A stretch of 64,000 bases of DNA from Pengzhenrongella frigida (GCF_004168625.1 NZ_SDWW01000022.1:1-64000); one strand, 5' to 3'. Shown: positions 18,957 through 32,770, counted from the first letter of the stretch. Notes: generated from the sequence alone by a model not told the origin. Translations and numbers: made by a program.

Positions 18957-19047
18957 CTATCCTCCTGCTCCGCCAAGGGCGGTGTGTGGTGACGCCGGGC
19001 GATCCCGGCCATCAAGCGAAGCGCCCTGCGGGGGCGCACCCCGCGAA

Positions 19048-19076
19048 ACCTTAGCCGATTGACGTGCGGAAACGAA
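19048..19076 (-). promoter_or_regulatory. Candidate secY promoter (TTCGTT-17-TAAGGT)
   Basis: TAAGGT (19053-19048) with TTCGTT (19076-19071) at 17 bp. The -35 is formed by the T-rich tail of the upstream terminator. The leader would be about 85 nt. Confidence 0.5.
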
Positions 19077-19116
19077 GAACGGGGCCGATAGGACGGTTGT
19101 CCTACCGGCCCCGTTC
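19077..19116 (-). terminator. Intrinsic terminator after rplO
   Basis: 17-bp stem with one mismatch (19077-19093 with 19100-19116) and a 6-nt loop, beginning 7 nt past the rplO stop. On the minus strand it is followed by TTCGTTT, giving a real U-rich tail. It closes the spc operon before secY. Confidence 0.8.
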
Positions 19117-19122
19117 GTCCGA

Positions 19123-19704
19123 TCAGTCCTGTACGACGGTACCGCCGGCAGCCGCGATCTTTTCCTTGGCCGACGCCGAGTAGGCGTCCACCGCGATCGA
19201 GACCTTGACGGTGAGCTCGCCGGTGCCGAGCACCTTGACGAGCTGGCCCTTGCGGACCGCGCCCTTGGCAACGAGGTCGTCGACCGTCACCGAACCGCCC
19301 GACGGGTACAGCTCGGACAGCTTGTCCAGGTTCACGACCTGGTACTCGGTGCGGAACGGGTTCTTGAACCCGCGGAGCTTCGGAAGCCGCATGTGCAGCG
19401 GCATCTGTCCACCCTCGAACCGCTCGGGGATCGTGCGCTTGGCCTTCTGGCCCTTGGTGCCTCGACCGGCCGTCTTACCCTTGGACGCCTCGCCACGACC
19501 CACGCGGGTCTTGGCGGTCTTGGCGCCCGGGGCGGGACGAAGGTGGTGCACCTTGACGATGCCACCCGCGCCCAGCTCCGGCTCAGCAGCCTTCACTGCC
19601 GGAGCCTTCTTGACGGCGGTCTTGGCCGGAGCCTTCTTGGCCGCAGCCTTCTTCGCAGGAGCCTTCGCCTCTACGGCATCGGCCTGCGTCTTGTCGTCAG
19701 CCAT
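19123..19704 (-). CDS. rplO: 50S ribosomal protein L15 with Ala/Lys-rich N-terminal extension
   Basis: Late-assembly large-subunit protein. 193 residues; the L15 core ([55 protein letters not shown]) begins only near residue 50. The N-terminal 45 residues are repeats of the [20 protein letters not shown] kind, like histone H1 tails. ATG start; rpmD TGA and this ATG share one base (TGATG). Confidence 0.97.
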   Translation of the reverse strand: MADDKTQADAVEAKAPAKKAAAKKAPAKTAVKKAPAVKAAEPELGAGGIVKVHHLRPAPGAKTAKTRVGRGEASKGKTAGRGTKGQKAKRTIPERFEGGQMPLHMRLPKLRGFKNPFRTEYQVVNLDKLSELYPSGGSVTVDDLVAKGAVRKGQLVKVLGTGELTVKVSIAVDAYSASAKEKIAAAGGTVVQD

Positions 19705-19886
19705 CAGTCGACCTCCTCGAACTTGACGAGGTGCGTCACGGTCGAGACCATGCCGCGAATCTCCGGACGGTCCTCCTTGACGACAGTGTCGCCAATTCGC
19801 TTCAAGCCGAGAGTGCGCAGCGTCTCGCGCTGGTTTCGCTTGCCGCCGATGGCGGACTTCGTCTGAGTCACCTTGATCCGGCCCAT
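19704..19886 (-). CDS. rpmD: 50S ribosomal protein L30
   Basis: 60 residues, [20 protein letters not shown] through [20 protein letters not shown], the full bacterial L30. Its start overlaps the rpsE stop and its stop overlaps the rplO start, both as TGATG, so the three genes are translationally coupled. Confidence 0.97.
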   Translation of the reverse strand: MGRIKVTQTKSAIGGKRNQRETLRTLGLKRIGDTVVKEDRPEIRGMVSTVTHLVKFEEVD

Positions 19887-20527
19887 CACGCATGCACCCC
19901 CGCTGCGCGAGCGCGCAGAAGAGAAGCCGGCGCGACGTGCTCGAGCGGGAGACCGCGGCGTGCAGCCACCGACTCCGGCTGCTCGAGCCCGCGCAACGCC
20001 GCCACCGTCGCGTGCACGACGTTGAGGGAGTTGGTCGAACCGAGCGACTTGCTCAGCACGTCGTGGATGCCCGCGCACTCCAGGACCGCGCGCACCGGAC
20101 CACCGGCGATGACGCCGGTACCCGGGGACGCCGGACGGAGGAACACGACGCCAGCCGCGGCCTCACCCTGGATCGGGTGCGGAATGGTGCCCTGGATGCG
20201 AGGAACCTTGAAGAAGTTCTTCTTGGCTTCCTCGACCCCCTTGGCGATTGCCGCGGGGACCTCCTTGGCCTTGCCGTAGCCGACGCCGACCGTGCCGTCG
20301 CCGTCGCCGACGACGACGAGCGCGGTGAAGCTGAAGCGACGACCGCCCTTGACGACCTTGGAGACGCGGTTGATCTTGACGACGCGCTCGACGAACTGGC
20401 TCTTCTCGGCCGAGTCGCGCCGACCGCCGCCGTCACGGCGACCGCCGTCACGACCGCCGCCGCCGCCGCCCGCTGGGGCGCCGGTGCCGGCGCCCGCGCC
20501 GGTGTTGCTGCGCTGAGGTGCAGCCAT
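19886..20527 (-). CDS. rpsE: 30S ribosomal protein S5
   Basis: Small-subunit protein important for decoding accuracy and helicase activity. 213 residues. The family core starts near residue 45 ([20 protein letters not shown]) with [15 protein letters not shown] and [20 protein letters not shown]. The first 40 residues are a Gly/Arg-rich disordered extension ([19 protein letters not shown]). ATG start. Confidence 0.97.
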   Translation of the reverse strand: MAAPQRSNTGAGAGTGAPAGGGGGGRDGGRRDGGGRRDSAEKSQFVERVVKINRVSKVVKGGRRFSFTALVVVGDGDGTVGVGYGKAKEVPAAIAKGVEEAKKNFFKVPRIQGTIPHPIQGEAAAGVVFLRPASPGTGVIAGGPVRAVLECAGIHDVLSKSLGSTNSLNVVHATVAALRGLEQPESVAARRGLPLEHVAPASLLRARAAGVHA

Positions 20528-20567
20528 CAGATGATCCTCTGCTTCCGTACGGAGGTGCGTTCAGTCG

Positions 20568-20939
20568 TCACAGGGTCAGACCGCCTTCGCGTGCCCCGTC
20601 GGCGACTGCTGCCACCCGGCCGTGGTACTTGTTGCCGCCGCGGTCGAAGACCACCGCGTCGATTCCGGCCGCCTTAGCACGCGCAGCGACGAGCTCGCCG
20701 ACCTTGCGCGCCTTGGCCGTCTTGTCTGCCGAGAGGGCCCGAAGGTCCGCCTCGAGCGTCGACGCCGAGACGACGGTGCGACCGACGGTGTCGTCGACGA
20801 CCTGCACGGTCATGTGCCGGGCGGACCGGGTGACCACGAGACGCGGACGAACCGCAGTGCCGGAGACCTTCTTGCGAAGACGCAGGTGACGGCGCGCACG
20901 CGCGACGATCCTGCCCTTGCCCTTGATCTTGAGAGCCAT
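20568..20939 (-). CDS. rplR: 50S ribosomal protein L18
   Basis: 5S rRNA-binding protein. 123 residues: [33 protein letters not shown], and the C-terminal [20 protein letters not shown]. Three nt separate it from rplF. Confidence 0.97.
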   Translation of the reverse strand: MALKIKGKGRIVARARRHLRLRKKVSGTAVRPRLVVTRSARHMTVQVVDDTVGRTVVSASTLEADLRALSADKTAKARKVGELVAARAKAAGIDAVVFDRGGNKYHGRVAAVADGAREGGLTL

Positions 20940-20942
20940 GGC

Positions 20943-21482
20943 TTACTTACCAGCCTTTCCGACCTTGCGGCGGACAATTTCGCCGGCGTACCGCACGCCC
21001 TTGCCCTTGTAGGGCTCGGGCTTGCGGATCTTGCGAATGTTGGCCGCAACCTCACCGACCTGCTGCTTGTCGATGCCGCTGACCGAGAGCTTGGTCGGGC
21101 TCTCCACCGTGAACGAGATGCCGGCGGGCGGAACGATGTTCACCGGGTGGCTGAAACCGAGTGCGAACTCGAGCGTCTCCCCCTTGGCGACCACGCGGTA
21201 ACCGGTACCGACGATCTCAAGCTTCTTCACGTAGCCCTCGGTCACACCGGTGACGAGGTTCGCCAACAGCGTGCGGGTCAGACCGTGCAACGAACGCGAT
21301 GCGCGCTCGTCGTTCGGCCGGGTGACCACGAGGGATCCGTTGTCATCGCGGGCGACCGCGATGGGGTTCGGGACCGTGTGCGTCAGGGAACCCTTGGGGC
21401 CCTTGACCGTCACTGTCGGTCCAACAATGGTGACGTCCACGCCGGTGGGTACCGGGACGGGGACTCTGCCGATTCGAGACAT
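20943..21482 (-). CDS. rplF: 50S ribosomal protein L6
   Basis: Large-subunit protein near the GTPase-associated centre. 179 residues with [34 protein letters not shown] and the signature [14 protein letters not shown] near the C-terminus. Confidence 0.98.
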   Translation of the reverse strand: MSRIGRVPVPVPTGVDVTIVGPTVTVKGPKGSLTHTVPNPIAVARDDNGSLVVTRPNDERASRSLHGLTRTLLANLVTGVTEGYVKKLEIVGTGYRVVAKGETLEFALGFSHPVNIVPPAGISFTVESPTKLSVSGIDKQQVGEVAANIRKIRKPEPYKGKGVRYAGEIVRRKVGKAGK

Positions 21483-21505
21483 GGCTAGCTCCTTTCGTCT
21501 CGGAC

Positions 21506-21901
21506 TTACCAGACGTAGGCGAGGACTTCCCCACCCACGCCCTTCTTGGCGGCCTGCTGGCCAGTGAGGAGACCGGAGGACGTGGACAGGATCGCCACGC
21601 CCAGGCCGCCGAGCACCTTGGGCAGATTTGTCGACTTGGCGTACACGCGCAGGCCCGGCTTGGACACGCGGCGCACTCCCGCGAGCGAACGCTCGCGGTT
21701 CGGGCCGAACTTCAGTTCGATCGTGAGGTACTTGCCGACAGGCGCGTCCTCAACCTTCCAGCCGGCGATGTATCCCTCGGCCTCGAGGATTTCTGCAACG
21801 TGCGACTTCAGCTTCGAAAACGGCATCTGCACCGTGTCGTGGTAAGCCGAGTTCGCGTTCCGCAGACGCGTGAGCATGTCTGCGATCGGGTCAGTCATCA
21901 T
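21506..21901 (-). CDS. rpsH: 30S ribosomal protein S8
   Basis: 16S rRNA central-domain binder. 131 residues: [18 protein letters not shown] at the start and [20 protein letters not shown] (the S8 signature) at the C-terminus. Two adjacent ATGs (21901 and 21898) are both possible; GGCGGAAG precedes them. Confidence 0.97.
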   Translation of the reverse strand: MMTDPIADMLTRLRNANSAYHDTVQMPFSKLKSHVAEILEAEGYIAGWKVEDAPVGKYLTIELKFGPNRERSLAGVRRVSKPGLRVYAKSTNLPKVLGGLGVAILSTSSGLLTGQQAAKKGVGGEVLAYVW

Positions 21902-21976
21902 TGGGCTTCCGCCCTTCCTCGCCGGGGTATCCCCACCAGGAGTGAACCTGTGATGTGAGGACCAGCGGCGTAGTAG

Positions 21977-22162
21977 TTACCAGCTGCTCTTGGTGACGCC
22001 GGGAAGCTCGCCTGCATGCGCCATCTCGCGCACGCAGATGCGGCAGAGCCCGAACTTGCGGTAGACGGAGTGCGGACGTCCGCACTTGTTGCACCGGGTG
22101 TAGCCGCGCACCTTGAACTTCGGGGTCCCGGCGGCCTTCTGGACGAGGGCGGTCTTCGCCAT
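21977..22162 (-). CDS. rpsN: 30S ribosomal protein S14, zinc-binding type Z
   Basis: 61 residues, the short S14. The zinc ligands are intact: [20 protein letters not shown] gives two CxxC pairs. It ends in the conserved GVTKSSW. It lies between rplE and rpsH as usual, one nt after rplE. Confidence 0.98.
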   Translation of the reverse strand: MAKTALVQKAAGTPKFKVRGYTRCNKCGRPHSVYRKFGLCRICVREMAHAGELPGVTKSSW

Positions 22163-22163
22163 G

Positions 22164-22751
22164 TCAGATCTCCTTGAAGGGGAAGCCGAGACGCTTCAGC
22201 AACGAGCGGCCCTCAGCGTCGGTGACTGCGGTCGTGACGATGGTGATGTCCATGCCCCGCACGCGGTCGACTTTGTCCTGGTCGATCTCGTGGAACATGA
22301 CCTGCTCCGTGAGACCGAAGGTGTAGTTGCCGTTGCCGTCGAACTGCTTCGGCGAGAGGCCGCGGAAGTCGCGGATACGCGGCAGAGCGGTCGAGAGCAA
22401 CCGGTCCAGGAACTCCCACATGCGGTCGCCGCGCAGCGTGACGTGCGCGCCGATCGGCATGCCCTCACGCAGCTTGAACTGGGCGATCGACTTGCGGGCC
22501 TTCGTGACCTGGGGCTTCTGGCCGGTGATCGCGGAAAGATCCTTGATCGCGCCGTCCATCAGCTTGGAGTCCTTGGCGGCGTCACCGACACCCATGTTCA
22601 CGACAACCTTGGTCAGTCGTGCGACCTGGTTGACGTTCTCGTGGGCGAACTCCTCACGGAGCCCGGCAACGATCTCGTCCGCGTAGCGCGTCTTCAGGCG
22701 CGGCATGACGGGCGCGACCTCGGGGGTCGTCGCAGTGCTGTCAACGCTCAT
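22164..22751 (-). CDS. rplE: 50S ribosomal protein L5
   Basis: 5S rRNA- and P-site tRNA-contacting protein. 195 residues: [56 protein letters not shown] and [10 protein letters not shown] at the end. The ATG overlaps the rplX stop by one base. Confidence 0.98.
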   Translation of the reverse strand: MSVDSTATTPEVAPVMPRLKTRYADEIVAGLREEFAHENVNQVARLTKVVVNMGVGDAAKDSKLMDGAIKDLSAITGQKPQVTKARKSIAQFKLREGMPIGAHVTLRGDRMWEFLDRLLSTALPRIRDFRGLSPKQFDGNGNYTFGLTEQVMFHEIDQDKVDRVRGMDITIVTTAVTDAEGRSLLKRLGFPFKEI

Positions 22752-23092
22752 CAGATGTCCTTACCGGAGCGCTTGGCCACACGGATTCGCACCGTCTTCT
22801 TACGGCCGTCGCGCTCGATCTCTTCGATCCGGTACCCGACGCGGGTGCCCTTCTTGGTCTCCGCGTCGACAACCATCACGTTGCTGATGTGGATCGGGGC
22901 CTCGATGGTCTCGATGCCACCGGTACGGGTGCCGCGCTGCGACTGCCCGACCTTGACGTGCTTCGTGACGCGCTGGACGCCCTCGACGACGACGCGCTGC
23001 GTCTCCGTGAGGACCTCCAGAACTCGACCCTGCTTGCCGCGGTCGCGGCCAGAAATGACGACGACGAGGTCGCCCTTCTTGATCTTCGCCAT
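22751..23092 (-). CDS. rplX: 50S ribosomal protein L24
   Basis: Assembly-initiating large-subunit protein with an N-terminal KOW motif. 113 residues: [52 protein letters not shown]. Confidence 0.97.
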   Translation of the reverse strand: MAKIKKGDLVVVISGRDRGKQGRVLEVLTETQRVVVEGVQRVTKHVKVGQSQRGTRTGGIETIEAPIHISNVMVVDAETKKGTRVGYRIEEIERDGRKKTVRIRVAKRSGKDI

Positions 23093-23094
23093 GG

Positions 23095-23463
23095 TTAGAG
23101 CACCTCCGGAGCGAGCGAGATGATCTTCATGAACTTCTTGTCGCGCAGCTCGCGGCCCACCGGGCCGAAGATGCGCGTGCCACGGGGTTCGCCGTCGCTC
23201 TTGAGGATCACGGCCGCGTTCTCATCGAACTTGATGTACGAACCGTCGGGACGACGGCGCTCCTTCTTGGTGCGCACGATGACCGCCTTGACGACATCGC
23301 CCTTCTTGACGTTGCCGCCCGGGATCGCGTCCTTGACGGTGGCGACAATGGTGTCGCCAATTCCGGCGTAGCGACGTCCTGAGCCACCGAGAACGCGGAT
23401 GCAAAGGATTTCCTTCGCACCAGTGTTGTCGGCGACCTTGAGTCGCGACTCCTGCTGGATCAT
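23095..23463 (-). CDS. rplN: 50S ribosomal protein L14
   Basis: Subunit-interface protein. 122 residues: [40 protein letters not shown], and [20 protein letters not shown] near the C-terminus. First gene of the spc operon. A long hairpin sits 70 nt upstream. Confidence 0.98.
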   Translation of the reverse strand: MIQQESRLKVADNTGAKEILCIRVLGGSGRRYAGIGDTIVATVKDAIPGGNVKKGDVVKAVIVRTKKERRRPDGSYIKFDENAAVILKSDGEPRGTRIFGPVGRELRDKKFMKIISLAPEVL

Positions 23464-23532
23464 TGATGAACTCCTGACGTCTGCTGGTTCTCGCAGATGC
23501 GAGCCTGGCGAACGGATAGCTGCCGTCTCGCA

Positions 23533-23576
23533 CCCGTGGTGGGGTGCCGGCCGGAGCCGGCACCCCCTGCCACGGG
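23533..23576 (-). other. Long hairpin between the S10 and spc operons
   Basis: Perfect 11-bp inner stem (23541-23551 with 23556-23566, loop CGGA) extended after a small bulge by a 7-bp outer stem (23533-23539 with 23570-23576). It is in the rpsQ-rplN spacer. No T-tract follows, so it could be a terminator, a processing site or a regulatory structure. Confidence 0.6.
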
Positions 23577-23602
23577 GGCAACTGAGTTACTGCAGGGAAG
23601 GC

Positions 23603-23884
23603 CTACTTCGCCTTCTCGAGGATCTCCACCACGCGCCACCGCTTGGTCGCGGAGAGCGGGCGAGTTTCCATGATGACGACCAAGTCGCCGATGCCGGCCG
23701 CATTGGCCTCGTCGTGCGCCTTGACCTTGCTCGTGCGTCGGATGACCTTGCCGTAGAGCGGGTGCTTGACCCGGTCTTCGACCTCCACCACGACGGTCTT
23801 GTCCATCTTGTCGCTGATGACGTACCCGCGCCGCGACTTGCGGTCGGCGCGGTCAGCCGCAGCTTCGTTCTTCGTTGCGCTCAT
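23603..23884 (-). CDS. rpsQ: 30S ribosomal protein S17
   Basis: Primary 16S rRNA binder. 93 residues with the ATG chosen: [39 protein letters not shown], and [17 protein letters not shown]. Four upstream codons in frame are not needed. Last gene of the S10 operon. Confidence 0.97.
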   Translation of the reverse strand: MSATKNEAAADRADRKSRRGYVISDKMDKTVVVEVEDRVKHPLYGKVIRRTSKVKAHDEANAAGIGDLVVIMETRPLSATKRWRVVEILEKAK

Positions 23885-23892
23885 GGTCGACC

Positions 23893-24132
23893 TCACTCGC
23901 TCGCGCTCGGGGCAGTACGGATGCCGAGCTCGCGCTCGCGCAGGATCGTGTAGATCCGCGAGATGTCACGACGCACGGCCTTGAGACGCCCGTGGCTCTC
24001 GAGCTGACCGGTAGCCGACTGGAAGCGCAGGTTGAACAGCTCTTCCTTGGCCTTCTTGAGCTCGGCGACCAAACGCTCGTCGTCGAACCCGTCCAGCTCG
24101 GTGACGGCCAGATCCTTCGTTCCGATAGCCAT
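23893..24132 (-). CDS. rpmC: 50S ribosomal protein L29
   Basis: Two-helix protein at the exit tunnel. 79 residues including [20 protein letters not shown] and [16 protein letters not shown]. The ATG shares one base with the rplP stop. Confidence 0.97.
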   Translation of the reverse strand: MAIGTKDLAVTELDGFDDERLVAELKKAKEELFNLRFQSATGQLESHGRLKAVRRDISRIYTILRERELGIRTAPSASE

Positions 24133-24551
24133 CAGACGCCACCACCCTCGCGGACCACAAAACGGGTCTTCATCGGGAGCTTGTGCTGCGCGCGACGCAT
24201 GGCCTCGCGCGCAAGCTCCTCCGGAACACCGGCGAGCTCGAAGAGAACCCGACCCGGCTTGACATTGGCGATCCACCACTCGGGCGAACCCTTACCGGAA
24301 CCCATGCGGGTCTCAGCCGGCTTCTTCGTGAGCGGACGGTCCGGGTACACGTTGATCCAGACCTTCCCCCCACGCTTGATGTGGCGGGTCATGGCGATAC
24401 GAGCGGCCTCGATCTGACGGTTCGTCAGGTACGCGGGCTCGAGAGCCTGGATACCGAACTCACCGAACGAGATCGCCGTACCACCGGTCGCGGCGCCGGA
24501 GCGCCCCGGGTGGTGCTGCTTGCGGTGCTTCAGCCTGCGCGGGATAAGCAT
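24132..24551 (-). CDS. rplP: 50S ribosomal protein L16
   Basis: Large-subunit protein at the A-site tRNA elbow. 139 residues: [39 protein letters not shown], and [19 protein letters not shown], the arginine-bearing loop. Confidence 0.98.
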   Translation of the reverse strand: MLIPRRLKHRKQHHPGRSGAATGGTAISFGEFGIQALEPAYLTNRQIEAARIAMTRHIKRGGKVWINVYPDRPLTKKPAETRMGSGKGSPEWWIANVKPGRVLFELAGVPEELAREAMRRAQHKLPMKTRFVVREGGGV

Positions 24552-24553
24552 GC

Positions 24554-25396
24554 TCAGGCCTCCGAACCGGACTCGGGGGCGGTCGCCGGGGCCGCTGCCG
24601 GAGCGGCAGCCTCAGCGGGAGCGGCGGCCGGGGCCGACGCTGCCTCGGGACGACGAGCTGCACCGGCGCCACCGCGAGCGGGGCGGTCGGGGCGATCGGT
24701 CCGGGGTCCACGCGGTGCACGCGGGGCCTGAGTGGCCTGCTGCTGCGCATACTCCTTCTCGGTCATGTCGCCCTTGTAGATCCAGACCTTCACGCCGATA
24801 CGGCCGAAAGTGGTCCGGGCCTCATAGAAGCCGTAGTCGATGTTCGCGCGGAGGGTGTGCAACGGCACGCGTCCCTCGCGGTAGAACTCGCTGCGGCTCA
24901 TCTCGGCGCCACCGAGGCGACCCGAGCACTGCACCCGGATGCCCTTGGCACCAGCGCGCTGGGCGGACTGCATGCCCTTGCGCATGGCGCGGCGGAACGA
25001 GACGCGGCTCGCAAGCTGCTCCGCGATCCCCTGGGCGACGAGCTGAGAATCCATCTCAGCGTTCTTCACCTCGAGGATGTTGAGCTGCACCTGCTTGCCG
25101 CTGAGCTTCTCGAGCTCGCCGCGGATGCGGTCGGCCTCCGCGCCACGACGCCCGATGACGATCCCGGGACGTGCGGTGTGGATGTCGACGCGAACCCGGT
25201 CACGGGTCCGCTCGATCTCGACCTTGGAGATCCCGGCTCGCTCGAGCCCGGTCGCCATCAGCTTGCGGATGGCTACGTCCTCACGGACGTAGTCGCGGTA
25301 ACGCTGTCCCGGCTTGGTGCTGTCAGCAAACCAACGCGACCGGTGGTCGGTGGTGATGCCTAGGCGGTACCCGTGCGGGTTGACCTTCTGTCCCAC
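24554..25396 (-). CDS. rpsC: 30S ribosomal protein S3 with Ala/Pro-rich C-terminal tail
   Basis: mRNA-entry protein of the small subunit, with a KH domain ([20 protein letters not shown]) and the C-terminal S3 domain ([40 protein letters not shown]). 280 residues; the last 65 form a disordered Pro/Arg then Ala/Pro/Glu tail. GTG start overlapping the rplV stop as TAGTG. Confidence 0.98.
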   Translation of the reverse strand: MGQKVNPHGYRLGITTDHRSRWFADSTKPGQRYRDYVREDVAIRKLMATGLERAGISKVEIERTRDRVRVDIHTARPGIVIGRRGAEADRIRGELEKLSGKQVQLNILEVKNAEMDSQLVAQGIAEQLASRVSFRRAMRKGMQSAQRAGAKGIRVQCSGRLGGAEMSRSEFYREGRVPLHTLRANIDYGFYEARTTFGRIGVKVWIYKGDMTEKEYAQQQATQAPRAPRGPRTDRPDRPARGGAGAARRPEAASAPAAAPAEAAAPAAAPATAPESGSEA

Positions 25397-25764
25397 TATC
25401 GGGCCCTCTCCTTCTTCTCGACGGGGGCCACGACCACGGTGATGTGGCTGGTCCGCTTGAGGATCTGGCTTGCCCTGCCCTGTGCCCGCGGTCGGAACCG
25501 CTTGAGGGTCGGACCCTCGTCGACGTACGCCTCAGTGATGACGAGCGCGTGCTCGTCGAACGCTTCGCTCGCACGATCGGCCTTGACCCTCGCGTTGGCG
25601 ATCGCACTTTCGACCACCTTGCGGACGGTCTCCCCAGCAGCCTGCGGCGCGAACTTCAGCGTCGCCACGGCCACGTCGGCCTGCTTGCCACGGATGAGGT
25701 CCACGACGCGCCGGGCCTTCTGGGGCGTGACGCGGACGAACCGCGCCTGCGCCTTGGCTTCCAT
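25396..25764 (-). CDS. rplV: 50S ribosomal protein L22
   Basis: Lines the exit tunnel. 122 residues: [39 protein letters not shown], and [20 protein letters not shown], the extended hairpin end. Confidence 0.98.
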   Translation of the reverse strand: MEAKAQARFVRVTPQKARRVVDLIRGKQADVAVATLKFAPQAAGETVRKVVESAIANARVKADRASEAFDEHALVITEAYVDEGPTLKRFRPRAQGRASQILKRTSHITVVVAPVEKKERAR

Positions 25765-25835
25765 TGCTGTCCTGCCTTCTGTCTCGTCTAGCTCAAAGAA
25801 CGGTGTAAGGAACTGCCACTACCGACCGGTGAAGG

Positions 25836-26117
25836 TCAGCGGCGACGCGCCTTGCGGTCGTCCTTCTCGTGGCCGCGGAAGGTCCGCGTAGGGGCGAACT
25901 CGCCCAGCTTGTGTCCGACCATCGCCTCGGTGACGAAGACGGGTGTGTGCTTGCGGCCGTCGTGCACCGCAAACGTGTGACCCAGGAAGTCCGGGGTGAT
26001 GAGCGAACGACGGGACCACGTCTTGATGACGTTCTTGGTCCCCTTCTCGTTCTGGACGTCGACCTTTTTCTGCAGGTGACCGTCGACGAACGGGCCCTTC
26101 TTCAGGCTGCGTGGCAT
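25836..26117 (-). CDS. rpsS: 30S ribosomal protein S19
   Basis: Head protein contacting S13. 93 residues: [40 protein letters not shown], and [19 protein letters not shown]. 71 nt separate it from rplV. Confidence 0.98.
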   Translation of the reverse strand: MPRSLKKGPFVDGHLQKKVDVQNEKGTKNVIKTWSRRSLITPDFLGHTFAVHDGRKHTPVFVTEAMVGHKLGEFAPTRTFRGHEKDDRKARRR

Positions 26118-26128
26118 CTCGAGCTCCT

Positions 26129-26965
<837 letters not shown>

Positions 26966-26997
26966 GGGGATCTGTCCTCAATCTGCTCTCGGTCGGC

Positions 26998-27300
26998 TCA
27001 GCCGACCGGTCCGCCGAAGATGTCGATCGTGCCCTCGCGGAGAGTGACGATCGCACGCTTGGTGTCCTTGCGCTTGCCAAGGCCGAACTTGGTCCGCCGC
27101 GTCTTGCCCTTGCGGTTGATGGTGTTCACCGAAGCGACCTTGACGGAGAAGATCTGCTCGATCGCGACCTTGATCTCCGTCTTGTTCGCGCGCGGGTCCA
27201 CGACGAAGGTGTACTTGCCCTCGTCGAGCAGCCCGTAGCTCTTCTCCGAGACGACCGGCGCGATCAAGATGTCGCGGGGGTCTTTCGTCACGGTGGTCAC
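26998..27300 (-). CDS. rplW: 50S ribosomal protein L23
   Basis: Docking site for SRP and trigger factor at the tunnel exit. 100 residues: [39 protein letters not shown]. The GTG start overlaps the rplD stop as GTGA. Confidence 0.97.
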   Translation of the reverse strand: MTTVTKDPRDILIAPVVSEKSYGLLDEGKYTFVVDPRANKTEIKVAIEQIFSVKVASVNTINRKGKTRRTKFGLGKRKDTKRAIVTLREGTIDIFGGPVG

Positions 27301-28004
27301 TTGGTGTCCTCCTCGATCTTGGCCTGCGACGCCTCGCTGGACGTTCCGACAGCCTTCACCGAGCGGCCGGTAGCCGGCCCCGCCAGGAACGCGTCGAGCG
27401 CGCCCTGCGTGAAGATGACGTCGTCGGAGACGAGCACGTCGTAGGTGTTCAGCTGGTCAGCGACCAGGAGGTGCACCTGCTCGACGTTGCGAAGCGACTT
27501 CCAGGTGATCTCATCCTGACGCTCCACGACGACCAGCACGTGCTTGCGACCCGACAGGCGGGCCAGAACCTCGAGAGCCACCTTGGTCGACGGCGCGGCG
27601 CCCGGGGCGAACCCGGAGACGACGTGCACGCGACCGGCGCGGGCGCGGTCCGAAAGAGCACCGCGGAGCGCCGCGGTCTTCATCTTCTTCGGGGTCCGCT
27701 GGCTGTAGTCGCGCGGCGTCGGGCCGTGAACGACCCCACCACCGGTGAACTGAGGAGCGCGGGTCGAGCCCTGACGGGCGCGGCCGGTGCCCTTCTGCTT
27801 GTGCGGCTTACGGCCACCACCACTCACCTCGCCACGATTCTTCGTGGAGTGAGTTCCCTGGCGAGCCGCCGCAAGCTGCGCGACGACGACCTGGTGGATC
27901 AGGGGGATGTTCGTCTGGACGTCGAACACCTCGGCGGGCAGGTCGGCGGAGCCGGCCTTCTTGCCTGAGGAGTCGAGTACGTCGACGGTCAGTGTCTCAG
28001 CCAC
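27297..28004 (-). CDS. rplD: 50S ribosomal protein L4
   Basis: Tunnel protein; in E. coli it also represses the S10 operon. 235 residues: [60 protein letters not shown] short Ser/Glu/Lys tail follows the core. GTG start, one nt after rplC. Confidence 0.98.
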   Translation of the reverse strand: MAETLTVDVLDSSGKKAGSADLPAEVFDVQTNIPLIHQVVVAQLAAARQGTHSTKNRGEVSGGGRKPHKQKGTGRARQGSTRAPQFTGGGVVHGPTPRDYSQRTPKKMKTAALRGALSDRARAGRVHVVSGFAPGAAPSTKVALEVLARLSGRKHVLVVVERQDEITWKSLRNVEQVHLLVADQLNTYDVLVSDDVIFTQGALDAFLAGPATGRSVKAVGTSSEASQAKIEEDTK

Positions 28005-28005
28005 G

Positions 28006-28665
28006 TCATGCTCCCTTCGCGGCGGTCCGCACGAGCACGATGCCGTTCCGGGGTCCGGGGACGGCGCCCTTGACGAGCAGCAGACCCTTCTCGGCGTCGA
28101 CAGCGTGCACGGTGAGGTTCTGGGTGGTCATCTTGTCGAAGCCCATCCGGCCGGCCATCTTCATGCCCTTGAACACGCGCGACGGGGTGGAGGCCCCACC
28201 GATCGAGCCGGGCTTGCGGTGGTTGCGGTGGGCACCGTGCGAGGCGCCGACGCCGTGGAAGCCGTGACGCTTGATGACACCCGCGGTGCCCTTGCCCTTG
28301 GTGGTACCGGAGACGTCGACGCGGGAACCCGCTTCGAACGCCACGGCGGTGATCTCCTGGCCGAGCGAGTAGTCGCCGGCATCCGGAGTACGAACTTCGG
28401 CCACATGCCGGCGGGGGGTGACCCCGGCCTTCTCGAAGTGGCCCTTGAGGGGCTGGCTCACCTTGCGGGGATCAATCTGGCCGTAGGCCAGCTGGACCGC
28501 GGCGTAGCCGTCTGTCTCAGCGGTGCGCACCTGGGTGACGACGTTCGTGCCGACCAGAACGACAGTGACGGGGATGAGGAGGCCGTTGGCGTCCCACACC
28601 TGCGTCATGCCGAGCTTGGTACCGAGCACGGCCGTGATCGGGCGCGCGTTCTGCTGGGTGGTCAT
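28006..28665 (-). CDS. rplC: 50S ribosomal protein L3
   Basis: Early-assembly protein reaching the peptidyl-transferase centre. 219 residues: [57 protein letters not shown]. Start ATG; the rpsJ stop is 22 nt upstream. Confidence 0.98.
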   Translation of the reverse strand: MTTQQNARPITAVLGTKLGMTQVWDANGLLIPVTVVLVGTNVVTQVRTAETDGYAAVQLAYGQIDPRKVSQPLKGHFEKAGVTPRRHVAEVRTPDAGDYSLGQEITAVAFEAGSRVDVSGTTKGKGTAGVIKRHGFHGVGASHGAHRNHRKPGSIGGASTPSRVFKGMKMAGRMGFDKMTTQNLTVHAVDAEKGLLLVKGAVPGPRNGIVLVRTAAKGA

Positions 28666-28687
28666 GGTGATCAGTTCCTTCCCAGCT

Positions 28688-28996
28688 TCAGAGCTTGATC
28701 TCGATATTCACGTCTGCCGGCAGGTCGAGGCGCATGAGCGAGTCGACCGCCTTCGGCGTGGGATCGATGATGTCGATGAGCCGCTTGTGCGTGCGCATCT
28801 CGAAGTGCTCGCGGCTGTCCTTGTACTTGTGAGGCGACCGGATGACGCAGAAAACGTTCTTCTCCGTCGGCAGCGGCACCGGTCCTACGACCGTCGCTCC
28901 AGCTCGGGTCACCGTGTCGACGATCTTGCGCGCCGAGCTGTCGATGACCTCGTGGTCGTACGACTTGAGCCGGATGCGGATCTTCTGTCCCGCCAT
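28688..28996 (-). CDS. rpsJ: 30S ribosomal protein S10 (NusE)
   Basis: Small-subunit protein that also joins NusB/NusG in antitermination. 102 residues with the [68 protein letters not shown] run lies 8 nt upstream. First gene of the S10 operon. Confidence 0.98.
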   Translation of the reverse strand: MAGQKIRIRLKSYDHEVIDSSARKIVDTVTRAGATVVGPVPLPTEKNVFCVIRSPHKYKDSREHFEMRTHKRLIDIIDPTPKAVDSLMRLDLPADVNIEIKL

Positions 28997-29285
28997 TCGT
29001 CTGACTCTCTCTCTAGAACGGCTCTTCCGACCCCCGCACTCGGGCGTGTCGCGCATTGCGGACACACTTTTGCGCTGCACACTCGTGAAAGGTACGAGGT
29101 CGTTGGATGCTGTCTGGGCTCTGCCACCGGGTTGTCCCCGGGGCCAGTAGAACCCTCAACGTTTTCTTGCCTACGCGAGCCCGCGCGCAACTGCACGCGC
29201 TCGAAGCTCCCACCGGGCAACCTGGCTAGTGTGCCAGAGGAACGCCGTGAAGACCAATCGCGTGGATGGCCGACGCCGGCTAGTT
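28997..29285 (-). other. S10 operon leader and promoter region
   Basis: About 290 bases without a gene between tuf and rpsJ. Two weak minus-strand promoter candidates are seen: CAGACA-16-TACCTT (29116-29089) and TTCACG-17-TAGCCA (29251-29223). The first would leave an 85-nt leader. The region also holds short inverted repeats (for example ctcgt...acgag around 29082-29098). Neither promoter is convincing alone. Confidence 0.35.
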
Positions 29286-29336
29286 CCCCGCCTCACGGCG
29301 GGGTGCGGGCAGGGCCCGGGCGACGTGCCCGGGCCC
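29286..29336 (-). terminator. Two tandem hairpins after tuf
   Basis: On the minus strand a 10-bp perfect stem (29312-29321 with 29327-29336) begins 11 nt after the tuf stop. A 7-bp stem (29286-29292 with 29297-29303, loop 4 nt) follows. Together they form a likely terminator between tuf and the S10 leader. Confidence 0.7.
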
Positions 29337-29347
29337 CACCCTCAAGA

Positions 29348-30541
29348 TCACTTGATGATCTTGGTGACCTTGCCTGAACCGACCGTCCGGCCACCCTCGC
29401 GGATGGCGAAGCCGAGGCCGATCTCCATGGCGATCGGCTGGATCAGCGCGACCGTCATCTCGGTGTTGTCGCCGGGCATGACCATCTCGGTGCCCTCGGG
29501 CAGCGTGATGACGCCGGTGACGTCGGTGGTGCGGAAGTAGAACTGCGGGCGGTAGTTCGCGTAGAACGGGTTGTGACGCCCACCCTCATCCTTGGCGAGG
29601 ATGTAGACCTGCGCCTCGAAGTCCTTGTGGGGGGTGATCGAACCCGGCTTGACGACGACCTGGCCGCGCTCGACGTCCTCGCGCTTGGTGCCACGAAGGA
29701 GCAGGCCGACGTTCTCGCCCGCCTCCGCGTAGTCGAGGAGCTTGCGGAACATCTCGACGCCGGTGACCGTGGTCTTGATCGCCTTCTCCTTGATACCGAC
29801 GACCTCGACCTCCTCGTTCACCTTGAGCTTGCCACGCTCGACGCGGCCGGTGACGACCGTGCCACGACCGGTGATCGTGAAGACGTCCTCGATCGGCATG
29901 AGGAACGGCTTGTCGATGTCGCGGATCGGGTCCGGGACGGACTCGTCGACGGCGTCCATGAGGTCGGAGACCGACTTGACCCACTTCGGGTCACCCTCGA
30001 GCGCCTTGAGCGCCGAGACCTGGATGACCGGGACGTTGTCGCCGTCGAAGCCCTGAGCCGTGAGCAGCTCGCGGACCTCGACCTCGACGAGCTCGAGGAT
30101 CTCTTCGTCGTCGACCAGGTCGGCCTTGTTCAGCGCGACGAGGAGGTACGGCACGCCGACCTGGCGGGCGAGCAGAACGTGCTCACGCGTCTGGGCCATG
30201 GGGCCGTCGGTCGCCGCGACCACGAGGATGGCGCCGTCCATCTGCGCCGCACCCGTGATCATGTTCTTGATGTAGTCCGCGTGCCCAGGCGCATCGATGT
30301 GCGCGTAGTGGCGCTTCTCGGTCTGGTACTCGACGTGCGCGATGTTGATGGTGATTCCGCGCTGCTTCTCTTCGGGCGCCTTGTCGATCTCGTCGAACGG
30401 CGTGAAGGGATTCAGCTCGGGGAACTTGTCGTGCAGCATCTTCGAGATCGCTGCAGTCAGCGTCGTCTTGCCATGGTCGACGTGACCGATGGTCCCGATG
30501 TTGACGTGCGGCTTAGTCCGCTCGAACTTGGCCTTGCCCAC
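29348..30541 (-). CDS. tuf: Elongation factor Tu
   Basis: GTPase that delivers aminoacyl-tRNA to the ribosome. 397 residues. G1 [10 protein letters not shown]2 [13 protein letters not shown]3 DAPGH, G4 NKADLVDD, then domains II and III ending [21 protein letters not shown] start with GAGGAGG 6 nt upstream. 126 nt after fusA. Confidence 0.99.
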   Translation of the reverse strand: MGKAKFERTKPHVNIGTIGHVDHGKTTLTAAISKMLHDKFPELNPFTPFDEIDKAPEEKQRGITINIAHVEYQTEKRHYAHIDAPGHADYIKNMITGAAQMDGAILVVAATDGPMAQTREHVLLARQVGVPYLLVALNKADLVDDEEILELVEVEVRELLTAQGFDGDNVPVIQVSALKALEGDPKWVKSVSDLMDAVDESVPDPIRDIDKPFLMPIEDVFTITGRGTVVTGRVERGKLKVNEEVEVVGIKEKAIKTTVTGVEMFRKLLDYAEAGENVGLLLRGTKREDVERGQVVVKPGSITPHKDFEAQVYILAKDEGGRHNPFYANYRPQFYFRTTDVTGVITLPEGTEMVMPGDNTEMTVALIQPIAMEIGLGFAIREGGRTVGSGKVTKIIK

Positions 30542-30667
30542 TGTGTCCTCCTCGGACTCAAGGTAGTGATGTGACGAAACGATGCAGGAGTCATGCTGAC
30601 ACCTGCCGGGCGTTCGGTCCTACCGGTCGGTTGATAGTGCGGAACTGCTGGTTTCGACCAGTGGGAC

Positions 30668-32770
<2,103 letters not shown>

